Positions 20,663 to 32,500 of a DNA stretch of 64,000 nt are shown here, piece after piece. A program made the position numbers and the translations under genes. The notes beneath the pieces are model-generated. The model worked only from the letters and a program-made list of their open reading frames with translations. It was not told the origin of the DNA and made no database searches. Origin of the DNA: Candidatus Providencia siddallii. GTDB lineage: Bacteria > Pseudomonadota > Gammaproteobacteria > Enterobacterales > Enterobacteriaceae. The DNA is taken from contig NZ_OZ034688.1 of NCBI RefSeq assembly GCF_964026685.1, positions 248,001 to 312,000 on the forward strand, given 5' to 3'. Positions within the stretch are counted from its first letter, which is position 1; the number at the start of each line of letters is the position of its first letter.

Positions 20663-21460
20663 GTGAAAATTAATGCGCTAACAATAGCTGGATCTGATCC
20701 TATATGCGGTTCTGGTATACAAGCAGATTTAAAAACATTTTCTGCATTGGGTGTTTATGGAGTTACTGTTATAACATCATTGGTTGCTCAAAATACGTTA
20801 GGAGTTCAATCAATATATGATTTACCATGTAATTTTGTAATTTCTCAACTTAATTCAATTTTTACTGATTTACGTATTGATACAATTAAAATTGGTATGT
20901 TATCGAATTGTGATAATATTTTTATTGTTTCGGATTTTTTAAAAAAATATAAAGTTTCTTATACAGTACTTGATACAGTTATACTTGCAAAAAATGGTAG
21001 TTTTTTATTGCAAAATAATGCTATTAATGATTTATGTAATGAACTATTACCTATTGTATCATTGATAACACCAAATCTATTAGAAGCTTCAATACTATTA
21101 GATGAACCAATAGCAAAAACAGAAGATCAAATGATAGATCAAGGTAAACGTTTATTAAAAAAAGGTTGTAAAGCTGTTTTGATAAAAGGTGGACATTTAA
21201 GTAGTTTAGAAAGCCCAGATTGGTTTATCACTAATAGTAAAGAATTTAGATTTAGTTCACAACGTATTAATACTAAAAATACTCATGGTACTGGCTGTAC
21301 TTTATCTTCATCTATTGCATCATTTCGTCCTAGTTCTAATTCTTGGTATGATAGTATTTTAAAAGCAAAATCTTATTTACAAAATACATTAAAGTACGCT
21401 GATATGTTAAATATAGGAAAAGGCATAGGACCTTTAAATCATTTTTATAAAAAATATTAA
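20663..21460 (+). CDS. thiD: Hydroxymethylpyrimidine/phosphomethylpyrimidine kinase
   Basis: Phosphorylates HMP and HMP-P to HMP-PP for thiamine synthesis. The 265 residues (E. coli 266) show the ribokinase-fold motifs: ALTIAGSDPICGSGIQADLKTF in pieces, GVYGVTVITSLVAQNT, IKIGML, VLDTV, LITPNLLEASIL, AVLIKGGH and the anion hole NTHGTGCTLSSSIA with the catalytic Asp replaced here by the GTGC context (T-H-G-T-G-C-T). GTG start, with AAAGG eight bases upstream. Thiamine is lacking in blood, so keeping thiD fits a vitamin-provisioning symbiont. Its partners are not in the window. Confidence 0.93.
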   Translation: MKINALTIAGSDPICGSGIQADLKTFSALGVYGVTVITSLVAQNTLGVQSIYDLPCNFVISQLNSIFTDLRIDTIKIGMLSNCDNIFIVSDFLKKYKVSYTVLDTVILAKNGSFLLQNNAINDLCNELLPIVSLITPNLLEASILLDEPIAKTEDQMIDQGKRLLKKGCKAVLIKGGHLSSLESPDWFITNSKEFRFSSQRINTKNTHGTGCTLSSSIASFRPSSNSWYDSILKAKSYLQNTLKYADMLNIGKGIGPLNHFYKKY

Positions 21461-21514
21461 GTTTTGATAAAATTATAAATTATTTTTATCATTATAAAAA
21501 ATTTTAATTTTATA

Positions 21515-22816
21515 TTATTTTTTTATATTTCGAATTAATAAAGCAAATTTTATATCTGTATTTTTTGGAATTTTTAAATATACAACATGTCCATCTCCAG
21601 GTGCTATATTAATTATTTCATTTTTATAATTTTTTAAAGTCTTTAATATAAATACAATATTTTTTGAAATCGTCATTATTTCTAAACTATCACCTATACT
21701 AAATTTATTTTTTACATTTAATTCAGCAAAGTTATTTAAGAATTTACCTGTGAATTCACCGACAAATTGTTGACTGCTAGAAATTGAATGACTAAAATCA
21801 TAGTTTTGATAAGAAATATGGTTTGCATGACGATTTAAAAAACCTTCAGTATATCCACGATTAGATAATTTTTTAATCGAAGATATTAAAAAATTAGAAA
21901 CTTGTTTTCCATTTATGACGCTATTAATTGCTTTTCGATATATTTGAGCTGTACGTGCACAATAATAAAAAGATTTTGTTCTTCCTTCTATTTTAAAAGA
22001 GTTTATGCCAATTTTTATTAATTTTTCTATGTATTTTATAGCACATAGATCTTTTGAATTTATTATATATGAACCATGTTCATCTTCAGATAGAAGCATA
22101 TATTCTTTTGAAGTATTATTATTAATAGTAAAAGTTTTATTTATTATTTTATTTTTAAATATTGAAGAGTTTTCTATATTATTTATTCTATATTTTTTAT
22201 ATTCATATATGTTATATTTCCAACGGCATATATTTGTACAAGCTCCTTGATTAGAATCACGTTTGTTTATATAACTTGATAATAAACATCTTCCTGAATA
22301 TGCCATACATAAGGAACCGTGTATAAAAACCTCTAATTCGATATCAGGAACTAGTTTTTTTATTTCAAAAATTTCATTTATAGATAATTCACGTGATAAA
22401 ATAATTCTATTTAATCCTATTTGTTTTCAAAATTTAACTGAAGCCCAATTTATTGTATTTGCTTGAACAGATAAATGAATTTTTATTTCAGGAAATAATT
22501 CACGTGTTATCATTATTAACCCAGGATCTGATATAATTAATGCATCTGGTTTTAATTTTACTATTTTTATTAAATCCTTAGAAAAAGTTTTTAATTTATC
22601 GTTATGAGGAATTATATTTATAACAATATAAAATTTTTTATTCAAATTATGAGCTTCTTTAATTCCTTGTGATAAATTTTTATAATTAAATTCGTTATTT
22701 CGCACGCGTAAACTGTAACGTGGTTCACCCGCATAAACAGCATCTGCTCCATAAGCAAATGCATATCTCATGTTTTTTAATGAACCTGCAGGTGATGATA
22801 GCTCTGGTTTTAACAT
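21515..22816 (-). CDS. trhP: tRNA 5-hydroxyuridine hydroxylase TrhP (YegQ, peptidase U32 family), one in-frame TGA (Trp130)
   Basis: U32-family protein that helps make 5-hydroxyuridine at the wobble position of tRNAs. The first part has LSSPAGSLKNMRYAFAYGADAVYAG (in pieces), SLRVRNNEFN and HLSVQANTINWASVKF. The frame then meets TGA at 22427-22429 and goes on without a break: KQIGLNRIILSRELS, the cysteine cluster FIHGSLCMAYSGRCLLS, KIEGRTKSFYYCARTAQ and RGYTEGFL. E. coli has VKFW at the TGA (from memory), so TGA=Trp gives one 433-residue protein (E. coli 453). Note that a modifier of wobble U is relevant in a genome changing a U-starting codon (speculative). Start ATG 22814-22816; stop TAA. 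Confidence 0.92.
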
Positions 22817-23516
22817 TATTAGTTATTTTAATTTTTTTTAATATTATTAATATACTAAAATTTATTTTTTGTAAAAATATTTAAATAAATAGTAATATAT
22901 TATTTTGTTGATTATAGTATATTATAAAAATATTATTTTTTTATTAATATTTTATAAAAAATATATTTTTTATAATATATGTTTATTCTCGATGTATTAT
23001 TATTAATAATATATCATATATTTATATATAATTTTGTTTTTTTAATCGTTTATTGTTTTTTGATTTAAAAAACAATATATTATTTTATATTAATAATATA
23101 TTATATATTATTAATAAATACTAATATAAATGTTATTTTTTTAATTATATTATGTTTTTATATCATAATATTTTATTTTTAATATTTTAAATTTGTTAAG
23201 TTTTATTTTTTATTTTTAAAATCATTTAAAAATGTTTAATTCAAAAATTTTTTAAAAATATTTTTTTGAATTTTTTGAATTTATGTAAAAATATTTTTTT
23301 GTTAATAATTTTAATTATATTATCAATATTTATTTTTTTAAATTGCGATGATATTTTTAATTTCTATTAAAAATGTAATTTTATTTATTTTTTTATAAAT
23401 AAATTGATTATTTATATTAAATAAATAAAAATATTTATATATAAATATTTTTATTTAAATAAAATATTTTATAAAATAAATCAATTTTATATGGTTTAAT
23501 GAGATAAAATTTTATT
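22817..23516. other. 700-base divergent AT spacer trhP / pssA
   Basis: Nearly pure A+T, no genes. Contains a hairpin-like repeat (10-base arms 23052-23061 and 23067-23076) and the 36-base palindrome listed separately. Promoters for both flanking genes should lie here. Confidence 0.6.
23422..23457. repeat. 36-base perfect palindrome upstream of pssA
   Basis: Two adjoining 18-base arms (23422-23439 and 23440-23457) of A+T only, ending 59 bases before the pssA start. Could be a cruciform or an operator-like dyad; no known operator resembles it. Confidence 0.75.
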
Positions 23517-24875
23517 GTGATATCGTTAAAATTTAAACAAATAAAATGTCAGCAATATTTAATTAATTTACCTAAAGTTTTTCAATCAGTTTCTGATATA
23601 AATATATTATATAGTACAAAAGACTTTAAAAAAATTTTATTAAAAAAAATTTCTCAAGCAAAAAGTATTATATATATAACTGCATTATATTTAGAAAAAG
23701 ATGATGGAGGTAAAAAGATAATGCATGCATTATATGCAGCAAAAAAAGCTAATCATTTTTTAGATATAAAAATTTTTGTAGATTGGCATCGTGCTCAAAG
23801 AGGATATATTGGAAGTAATACAAAATTAACAAATGCAGAATGGTATTGTAAATTATCAAGATTATATCCAAATATAAACATTTCTATTTTTGGTGTTCCT
23901 ATTAATACAAGAGAAGCTTTAGGTGTTTTCCATTTAAAGGGTTTTATTTTTGATGATGTGTTGATATATACAGGAGCTAGTATTAATAATGTTTATTTGC
24001 ATATGTACGATAAATATCGATATGATAGATATTTATTAATAAAAAATATTCAATTAACAACAATTATGAAACAATTTATAGATAATATTTTGTTAAAATC
24101 AAATGCAATTAATTTACTTAATGTTTCAAATCGTCCAAAAACTATAAAATTAAAATCTTTAATTAAAAAATTTCGTTTTAATTTGAAAAATACATCTTAT
24201 AATTTCTTAAATAATGCAACAAATAATGTACTTTCAATAACACCTTTTATTGGGTTAGGTAAAAAAAATAATTTAAATAATTTAATAATTAATTTAATTG
24301 GGTCAACTAAAAATAATATAATAATATGTACACCATATTTTAATTTTCCTTCTATATTAGTAAAAATAATTACAAAATTGTTATACAATGGTAAAAAAGT
24401 CGAAATTATTGTCGGCGATAAAACAGCTAATGATTTTTATATTTTACCAGAAAAAAAATTTAAAATAATTTCTATTTTACCTTATTTATATGAAATGAAT
24501 TTACGTTTTTTTGTTAAAAAATTACAATTTTTTATAGATAAAAAACAACTTATTATTCGAATATGGAAATGTAATGATAATACTTATCATTTGAAAGGTA
24601 TATGGGTTGATGATAGTTGGCAGTTGATTACAGGAAATAATTTAAATCCTAGAGCATGGAAATTAGATCTTGAAAATGCAATTCTTATCCATGATCCTAA
24701 AAAAGAATTAGATAATCAAAAATGTTATGAATTAAAATGTATTCGTACTTATACTAATATAATTAATCATTACAATGAATTAGATGATATACATATATAT
24801 CCAATAAAAATAAAAAAGATAATACGTAGAATACGTCGTATTAGATTAGATAAAATTATTAATCAAATTTTATAA
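23517..24875 (+). CDS. pssA: CDP-diacylglycerol-serine O-phosphatidyltransferase
   Basis: Makes phosphatidylserine, precursor of phosphatidylethanolamine. It belongs to the phospholipase D superfamily: two H-x-K motifs, HLKGFIFDD near residue 140 and HLKGIWVDD near residue 360, plus YTGASINNVYLH and TGNNLNPRAWKLDLENAILIHDP (in pieces). The 452 residues match E. coli PssA (451) almost end to end, including the basic C-terminus RRIRRIRLDKI. GTG start at 23517-23519, with GAGA upstream. Works with cdsA (window) and psd (not seen). Confidence 0.96.
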   Translation: MISLKFKQIKCQQYLINLPKVFQSVSDINILYSTKDFKKILLKKISQAKSIIYITALYLEKDDGGKKIMHALYAAKKANHFLDIKIFVDWHRAQRGYIGSNTKLTNAEWYCKLSRLYPNINISIFGVPINTREALGVFHLKGFIFDDVLIYTGASINNVYLHMYDKYRYDRYLLIKNIQLTTIMKQFIDNILLKSNAINLLNVSNRPKTIKLKSLIKKFRFNLKNTSYNFLNNATNNVLSITPFIGLGKKNNLNNLIINLIGSTKNNIIICTPYFNFPSILVKIITKLLYNGKKVEIIVGDKTANDFYILPEKKFKIISILPYLYEMNLRFFVKKLQFFIDKKQLIIRIWKCNDNTYHLKGIWVDDSWQLITGNNLNPRAWKLDLENAILIHDPKKELDNQKCYELKCIRTYTNIINHYNELDDIHIYPIKIKKIIRRIRRIRLDKIINQIL

Positions 24876-25298
24876 TTAAAATAATAATGAATAAATTATT
24901 TTTAAAATTAAATATTTATTTACAAAATATTTTCTTTTTTTTATAAAAAATGTTAGAATAATCCACTAATATTTATTAATAAATATATTTATTATACTTA
25001 TTTGTTTTTATAATGATATTATTTTTTTGTTATTATAAATAATAAAATTTATTTTAAATAATTTTTGATTATAAAATTATTTATTTTTATATACTAATAT
25101 ATATGATTTTTATATTTTTATTAATTTTAATTAAATTTAATTTATAATGATATTATATATTAATAATTATTTTATTATTTTTTTTAATATTTTTATAAAT
25201 ATATAGTTTTTAATATATTAAATTTAAATTTTATAAATAAAAACATTAAATATTTATTTAATAGAAATAATTTTTATATATTTTAGATGAGAAAAATA
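24876..25298. other. AT spacer pssA-proS
   Basis: About 420 A+T-rich bases with no recognisable feature. It should include the proS promoter. Confidence 0.6.
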
Positions 25299-27008
25299 AT
25301 GCGTGCTAGTAAATATTTATTTTTAACTTTAAAAAAAACATCTAATGATTCTGAAAATATTATTTATGAACTAATGCTACGTGCAGGAATGATTTATAAG
25401 ATTTCATCAGGAATTTATAGTTGGTTGCCAACTGGTTTACGTGTTTTACATAAAATAAAAAACATTATTCGTGAAGAAATGAATAATATAGGTGCTATTG
25501 AATTATCTTTACCGATTGTTCAACCAATAAAATTATGGGAAAAAAGTGGAAGATCAGAACAATATGGTTTTGATTTATTTCGTCTTTTTGATAGAAGAAA
25601 AAGATCTTTTATACTCGGTCCTACTCATGAAGAAGTTATTAGCGATTTAATTAGTAATTTTATAACATCTTATAAACAATTACCAATAATTTTATTTCAA
25701 ATTCAAACAAAATTCCGTGATGAAACTCGTCCTCGTTTTGGTGTTGTTCGTGCACGTGAATTTTTAATGAAAGATGCGTATTCTTTTCATTTTGATCAAG
25801 AGTCGTTAAAGAAAACTTATAATATAATGTATAATGTTTATAGTAGAATTTTTACACGTATTGGGTTAAAATTTTATGTTGTTAAAGCTGATACAGGTTC
25901 AATGGGTGGTAATTGTTCTCATGAATTTCAAGTTCTTTCAAAAAATGGTGAAGATAATATAGTTTTTTCTAATAAATCTAATTTTGCAGCAAATCTTGAA
26001 TTTGCAGAATCTGTTAAATTATCATTAAAACCTAATAAACCAAAAGAAAAAATGTGTCTTATTGATATTAAATCTACTTCTGATTTAATAAATAAATTTA
26101 ATTTTTCTATAAAAAAAATAATAAAAACATTAATTGTTCATGGAAGTAAAAAATCATCTCATTCATTAATTGCATTATTAATTCGTGGTGATCATGATGT
26201 TAATGTATTAAAATTAGAAAAACATCCTTTGATTTCAAAACCATTAAAGTTTGCAACTAAAAAAGAAATTGAAACAATATTAAATATAAAACCTGAATTT
26301 TTAGGTCCAATAAATATTTCTGTTCCTATTATTGCTGATTATAGTGTTGCTTTAATGAGTGATTTTATTATTGGTTCAAATATAGAAGGTAAATATTATA
26401 TTGGTGTCAATTGGGTTCGTGATATTCATTTGCCTTCTACTTATGATTTACGTAACGTTTCTGAAGGAGATCCAAGTCCTGATGGAAAAGGCATATTACA
26501 AATAAAACGAGGAATTGAAATTGCTCATATTTTTCAATTAGGTACTAAATATTCTGAAAGTATGAAAATTTTTGTACATGATAAAAAAGGGATTAATAAA
26601 TTTATAACAATGGGATGTTATGGTATTGGTATAACTAGAATTATTGCTGCTATAATTGAACAAAGTTATGATGAACATGGAATAATTTTTCCTGATATTA
26701 TTGCTCCATTTCAAGTAGCAATTTTACCTGTTAATATGAATCTTCATTTTGGTATTAAAAAAATTGTGGAGACATTATATATTGAGTTAAAACAAAGTGG
26801 TATTGATGTTATTTTGGATGATCGCGATGAACGAATAGGTGTTATGTTTGCTGATGTAGAATTAATTGGTGTTCCTCATATTATTATTGTAGGTAATAAT
26901 AATTTAAAAATAAATAAAGTAGAATATAAATTTCGCCCAGATAAGAACAAAGTTCTTATTGATCTTAATAATATTGTTAATTTTCTAAAAGAAAAAATTT
27001 TAAATTAA
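25299..27008 (+). CDS. proS: Prolyl-tRNA synthetase
   Basis: Bacterial-type class II synthetase with the editing insertion. Motif 2 is FRDETRPRFGVVRAREFLMKDAYSFH (in pieces), motif 3 lies at GCYGIGITRIIAA, and the N-terminal motif 1 region includes LPTGLRVLHKI and EEMNNIGAIE. The INS editing domain occupies about residues 225-400. I start at the ATG at 25299, giving MRASKYLFLTLK in line with E. coli MRTSQYLL; an in-frame ATG four codons earlier (25287) is the alternative. About 569 residues (E. coli 572). Convergent with tilS, as the E. coli order would predict after gene loss. Confidence 0.97.
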   Translation: MRASKYLFLTLKKTSNDSENIIYELMLRAGMIYKISSGIYSWLPTGLRVLHKIKNIIREEMNNIGAIELSLPIVQPIKLWEKSGRSEQYGFDLFRLFDRRKRSFILGPTHEEVISDLISNFITSYKQLPIILFQIQTKFRDETRPRFGVVRAREFLMKDAYSFHFDQESLKKTYNIMYNVYSRIFTRIGLKFYVVKADTGSMGGNCSHEFQVLSKNGEDNIVFSNKSNFAANLEFAESVKLSLKPNKPKEKMCLIDIKSTSDLINKFNFSIKKIIKTLIVHGSKKSSHSLIALLIRGDHDVNVLKLEKHPLISKPLKFATKKEIETILNIKPEFLGPINISVPIIADYSVALMSDFIIGSNIEGKYYIGVNWVRDIHLPSTYDLRNVSEGDPSPDGKGILQIKRGIEIAHIFQLGTKYSESMKIFVHDKKGINKFITMGCYGIGITRIIAAIIEQSYDEHGIIFPDIIAPFQVAILPVNMNLHFGIKKIVETLYIELKQSGIDVILDDRDERIGVMFADVELIGVPHIIIVGNNNLKINKVEYKFRPDKNKVLIDLNNIVNFLKEKILN

Positions 27009-27037
27009 ATATATATTTTAGAATTTTGCAATTAATA

Positions 27038-28378
27038 TTAAATAATCAATCATTTTAAAACTTTTCAATTTATTGAAATACCTATCTCTTTATTTTTTGA
27101 TATTCCTTCTAATGTTATAAAATAATTAACAGCTGTAATTAATGTTTCGTTATAAAAAATTAAAGGTATTCGATTACGCATTCATGGTGCAACTTTATAT
27201 TCTTGTCATATTTTTTTGATTTTTTTCGAATATATTTTATCAAAAATTTTAATTTTATTTTTAAAATCAAAACGTACTGTTACTTTTTCATAACAAAAAG
27301 GTGGTCTGATTTTTCCGTATTTAATTATTTCTAATATTCCTAAAGATTCAGGTAATTTAAAAGTATCAGGATAATTCCAATTATAACATTTTTTTGATAA
27401 ATTTTTTATATAATTTACTATCCATAAAAAATTTTGATATCGTCTAATTTCAATTTTATCTAAATAACAAATAGGATTAGCATTTTGTTTTGCTAATGCT
27501 ATCTCTAACCAAATTATTTCTAATTTTTTTAAAGATGGAACATGTATTTTATGATGTTTTATCCATCTACGTATTAAAGCATTTCTTTTTTGAGGAGAGC
27601 ATTCTAAAAGACCTTTAATTGATATTGCGCCATCATAATTCATTAATGTAGTTAGTTTATTTTGTAATAATTCGTCAATTAAAAGTTCTTGTTCTTTACA
27701 TAAATAAGCACTACGTGCTACCATTTTTGAAAAATGTGGCCATCTTTTATGTAATAAAGGCATAACATATAATCTAATGTAATTTCTATCAAAACGAATA
27801 TTATTATTACTGTCATCTTCAATATAATTTAAATTATTTTTTTCTATATAATTTTCTAAATCAGAGCGCATAATATTTAATAGAGGTCGAATAATAAACG
27901 TAGTTTTATTTTGAATATCAAAGGGAAATACTTCATGAATGGATGATAACCCAGCAGGGCCACTACCACGTTTTAGAGATAATATAAATGTCTCTGATTG
28001 ATCGTTTAGATGTTGAGCTGTTACAATAATTTCGTTTAATAGAAGTTCTTTTTTATAAGTTTGATAACGAACTTTACGTGCATTTGATTCAATATTGTTT
28101 TTCTGATCTATAACAACACGACGACATATAAAAGGTATTTTTCAATTCATACAAATTGTTTTGCAATGCTTTTCCCATTGGTTTGCTTTGTTATGTAATC
28201 CATGATTAATATGAATAGCACGAATATTTAATTCGGGTTTTTTTGAATTTTTTAATTTTAATAAAATATGTAATAATGATGTGGAATCGATCCCTCCACT
28301 AAATCCAACTAATAAATTTTTAAAAGAACAAATTTTGTTATATACTTGATGAATTATTTTTTCTGGTTCTTTTAACAT
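27038..28378 (-). CDS. tilS: tRNA(Ile)-lysidine synthetase with five in-frame TGA codons
   Basis: Adds lysine to C34 of tRNA-Ile(CAU), essential for reading AUA, a heavily used codon here. The N-terminal P-loop VGFSGGIDSTSLL, AIHINHGLH, LKRGSGPAGLS, RPLL and the EDDSNNNIRFDRNYIR region are all in one frame, as is the C-terminal domain (LGILEIIKYGKIRPP, VTVRF). That frame contains TGA at codons 79, 391, 399, 438 and 443 and no other stop. The first four coincide with Trp in E. coli TilS as I recall it (ENWQVP, KIWQEL, PPWLRD, FVWQK). The fifth (27050-27052) stands where the protein should end and may be a stop; TAA follows three codons later. Length is 446 or 442 residues (E. coli 432). HLNDQ replaces the usual HLDDQ. 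Confidence 0.93.
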
Positions 28379-28482
28379 GATATTTTTTTATAAATTAAAA
28401 ATTAATATTATTAGTTAGAATTTTATATTAATATATATAAAAATTTTTTTAAAAAATGATATTTTTAATAAAAAATATGAAT

Positions 28483-29421
28483 TTAGCAGTATCCGTATCC
28501 CATTAATCGTTTATATCGTAATTTTTTTAAATCTTTAATGTTTAAATTATCTAATTCAATTAAATCTTCTAAAATACGTTTTTTTAATGATAATGATATT
28601 TCTTTATAATTACGATGAGCCCCGCCTAATGGTTCTATTATTATGTTATCAATTAATTTTAATTTTTTTAAACGTGTTGAAGTAATACACATTGATTCAG
28701 CAGCTAATGGCGCTTTATCTGTAGTTTTCCATAAAATTGAAGCACATCCTTCTGGAGATATAACTGAATAAGTACTATACTGCAACATATTAATTTTATC
28801 ACCAATACCTATTGCTAAAGCACCACCTGATCCGCCTTCACCAATAATAGTGCATATTATTGGTACAGATAAACGAGACATTTCACGTAAATTTTTAGCT
28901 ATTGCTTCAGATTGTCCTCTTTCTTCTGCTTCAATACCTGGATAAGCACCTGGTGTATCAATAAAAGTAATAATAGGAAGTTTAAATCTGTTAGCAAGTT
29001 TCATTATTCGTAATGATTTTCTATATCCTTCAGGTGTTGGCATTCCGAAATTACGAATGATTTTTTCTTTTATTTCACGACCTTTTTGATGACCAATAAT
29101 TATGATAGGTCTACCTTCTAATCGTGCTATTCCAGAGATAATTGATTTATCATTTGCATATGTACGATCACCAGCTAATTCGTAAAAATTTGTAAAAATA
29201 TTCGAAATGTAATCTAAAGTATGAGGACGTTGCGGGTGTCTGGAAAGTTTAGTGATTTGCCAAGCATTTAAGTTTGAAAAAATTTTTTGTGTTAATTCAA
29301 TATATTTTTTTTGTAATCTTGTTATTTCTTTTTGGTTGTTTTGATTATTGATCAAAGTTAAAGAACTAATTTTTGTTTCTAATTCAACAATTGGTTGTTC
29401 AAAATCAAGAAAATCTATCAT
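28483..29421 (-). CDS. accA: Acetyl-CoA carboxylase carboxyltransferase subunit alpha
   Basis: Alpha half of the carboxyltransferase that forms malonyl-CoA for fatty acid synthesis; BirA in this window biotinylates the carrier subunit of the same enzyme. The 312 residues (E. coli 319) contain [12 protein letters not shown] at the start, [67 protein letters not shown] and [12 protein letters not shown] ribosome-binding site and ATG at 29419-29421 fit the conserved N-terminus. It follows dnaE by about 108 bases on the same strand, the ancestral order. Confidence 0.98.
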   Translation of the reverse strand: MIDFLDFEQPIVELETKISSLTLINNQNNQKEITRLQKKYIELTQKIFSNLNAWQITKLSRHPQRPHTLDYISNIFTNFYELAGDRTYANDKSIISGIARLEGRPIIIIGHQKGREIKEKIIRNFGMPTPEGYRKSLRIMKLANRFKLPIITFIDTPGAYPGIEAEERGQSEAIAKNLREMSRLSVPIICTIIGEGGSGGALAIGIGDKINMLQYSTYSVISPEGCASILWKTTDKAPLAAESMCITSTRLKKLKLIDNIIIEPLGGAHRNYKEISLSLKKRILEDLIELDNLNIKDLKKLRYKRLMGYGYC

Positions 29422-29529
29422 ATCATTCCTGCATTGATTTTTTTATTTAACTTTTTATTAATATATTTTTAAATATTTTTGATATGTATGTTTTTAAAAT
29501 AATTTTTTAATAAATAAAATAATATATTA

Positions 29530-32500
29530 TTAATTATATGTTTTAAAGTTTATTAAGTTATTAACTATCATTTTATAACTAGAATTAAATTTATCAATAT
29601 TTATTTTACCTGTAGCTATTAGAATATTATTATATTTAAGTATTTTTTGATATTTATTTAATAAATCAGAAAAAATTATTAAATCTAATCGTCCTGAATT
29701 ATCGTCAATTTTGCATATGCAAAATTTATTTTTGTTTTTAGTATAAATTGTTTTTATTGAAATAATTAAACCAACAACAGTTATTGTTTTTTTATAACTA
29801 ATTTTGTCTATATCTTTTAATTTAAATCTATTTGTAATATTTTTAATTTCATTTTTATATTGAGATATTGGGTGTTCTGTTAAATAAAAACCCAAAGCTT
29901 CTTTTTCTTTATCAAGAATTATTTTTTTATTTAATTTTAGAATATTATCAATTTTTATGTTTTTAAAAAAATCACTATTTATTTCAAACATATTAATTTG
30001 GTTAATATTTTTGTTATGTTGTTTTGCAAATTTTAATGCAGAATCAATTGATTCTATTAATTTTATTCTATTTTTATCAAGATTATCAAAAGCTCCAGAT
30101 ACAATTAATTTTTCTATAATTTTTTTATTAATTTTTTTTGTATAAACACGAGAACAAAAATCAAATATTCCTTTGAATTTTCCATTTTTTCTTATATTTA
30201 TAATAGATTCAACATGTGTTTTACCAATTCCTTTAATTGCACCAATACCATAAATTATTTCATTTTTATTATTTACAGTAAAATTATATAATCCATTATT
30301 TATATCTGGTGGTAATATTTTTAATTTAAGTCTCCAGCATTCATTTATAAGATTTATAATTTTTTCAGTATTATCTATTTCTGTAGTCATAATTGAAGAC
30401 ATAAATTCAGCTGGATAATGTGTTTTTAACCATAAAGTTTGATAAGATATCAATGCATATGCAGTAGAATGTGATTTATTAAATCCGTAACCTGCAAATT
30501 TTTCTACTAAATCAAATATTTTCATTGATAGATTTTCATCTATTCCTTTTTTAATTGCACCTTTTTTAAAAATAAAACGTTGTTTAGCCATTTCATCTGG
30601 GTTTTTTTTACTCATTGCTCTTCTTAAAATGTCAGCTTCCCCAAGTGTATATCCAGCTATTGTTTGTGCAATTTGCATAACTTGTTCTTGATATAAAATA
30701 ATACCATATGTAGATTTTAAGATTGGTTTTAATAATTCATGTTGCCATTTTTTATCAGGATAAAATATTTTTTCTTTTCCATGTTTACGAGCTATAAAGT
30801 TATCAACCATTCCTGATTGTAATGGTCCAGGGCGAAATAATGCTATAAGTGCAATTATATCTTCAAAACAATCTGGCTTTATGCGTTTTATTAAATCTTT
30901 TATACCATTTGATTCTAATTGAAATATTGCAGTTGTTTTTGCATATTTTAATATATTGAAACTTTTCCGATCATTTAATGTAATTTCTTTTATTTTAATT
31001 GGTTTTAATTTTTTTTTTATACGAATTGAATTAATCATATTTAATGTTAAATCAATAACAGTTAATGTACGTAAACCGAGAAAATCAAATTTTATTAATC
31101 CTACATGTTCAATATCGTTTTTATCAAATTGAGTTACTGGATTTAAACCTTTTGAATCATAATATAATGGAGAAAAATCAATAATTTTTGTAGGTGATAT
31201 AACTACACCACCAGAATGTTTACTAACATTACGTATAATACCTTCTAACTTTTGTGCTGTATTAATTAATATTTTTACTTCTTCATCTTTTTCATAAATT
31301 TTTATTAATTGAAGTTCTGTTTTTAATGCTTCATTAAGTGTGATTCCAATATCGTTAGGAATTAATTTAGAAATTTTGTTTGTAAAACTATATGAGTAAC
31401 CAAGTACACGGCCTACATCTCTAATAGCTGCTTTTGCTGTCATTCTTCCAAAAGTAATAATTTGTGAAACTGAATCTCTACCATATATTAATGAAACATG
31501 TTCAATTACTTTATCTCGTTTTTCAGTGCAAAAATCAATATCAAAATCTGGCATTGAAATACGTTCAAGATTAAGAAATCTTTCAAAGATTAAATTAAAT
31601 TCTAATGGATCTATATCTGTTATTTTTAATGCATATGCTACAAGTGATCCAGCTCCAGAACCACGACCTGGTCCTACAATAATATTATTATCTTTTGCCC
31701 ATTGTATAAATTCCATTACTATAAGAAAATAACTAGAAAAACCCATCTGATTTATAATATTTAGTTCAATTTTTAAACGTTTATCATAATTAATACGTTT
31801 TTCAATTCTATTTTTTTTATTTGGAAAAAGTAATTTAAGACGATTTTCTAATCCTTTTTTAGATTGAATAATTAAAAAATTTTCTGTTTTTATATTATTA
31901 GTTTGAAAAACAGGTAAAAAATGTTTTCCTAAAGAAATAATAACATTGCAACGTTTTGCGATTTCTACGCTATTTTTTAATGCTTCTGGAATATCTTTAA
32001 ATAATTCACACATTTCATTTTCTGAACGTAAATATTGATATTTACTATATTTTTTTAGTAATTTAGGTTCATTAAGAAGAGTTCCTTCATATATTGCTAC
32101 ACGTGTTTCATGTGCATCGAAATCATTTGTATCAATAAAACATACTTCATTAGTTGCAACAACAGGTAGATTTTTTTTTATTGCTAATTTAATAGCTTTT
32201 TTTAGATATTTTTCTTCATTATGGCGTCCTGTTCTAATTAGTTCTAAATAATAACAATTAGGAAAATATTTTTTATAAAAATCAATAGTTTTTTCTATTA
32301 AATCATAGTTATTTTGTAATAAAAATTGACCAATATCTCCTTCACGACCACCAGAGAGCAGTATTAATCCTTTTTTATGTGTTATTAACCAATCACGATG
32401 TATAGTTGGTCCGATTTTGTTATATCCTTTTTTATAAGCTTTTGAAATTAATATATTAATATTTTTATATCCATCATTATTTGAAGCTAATGCTGTTAAA

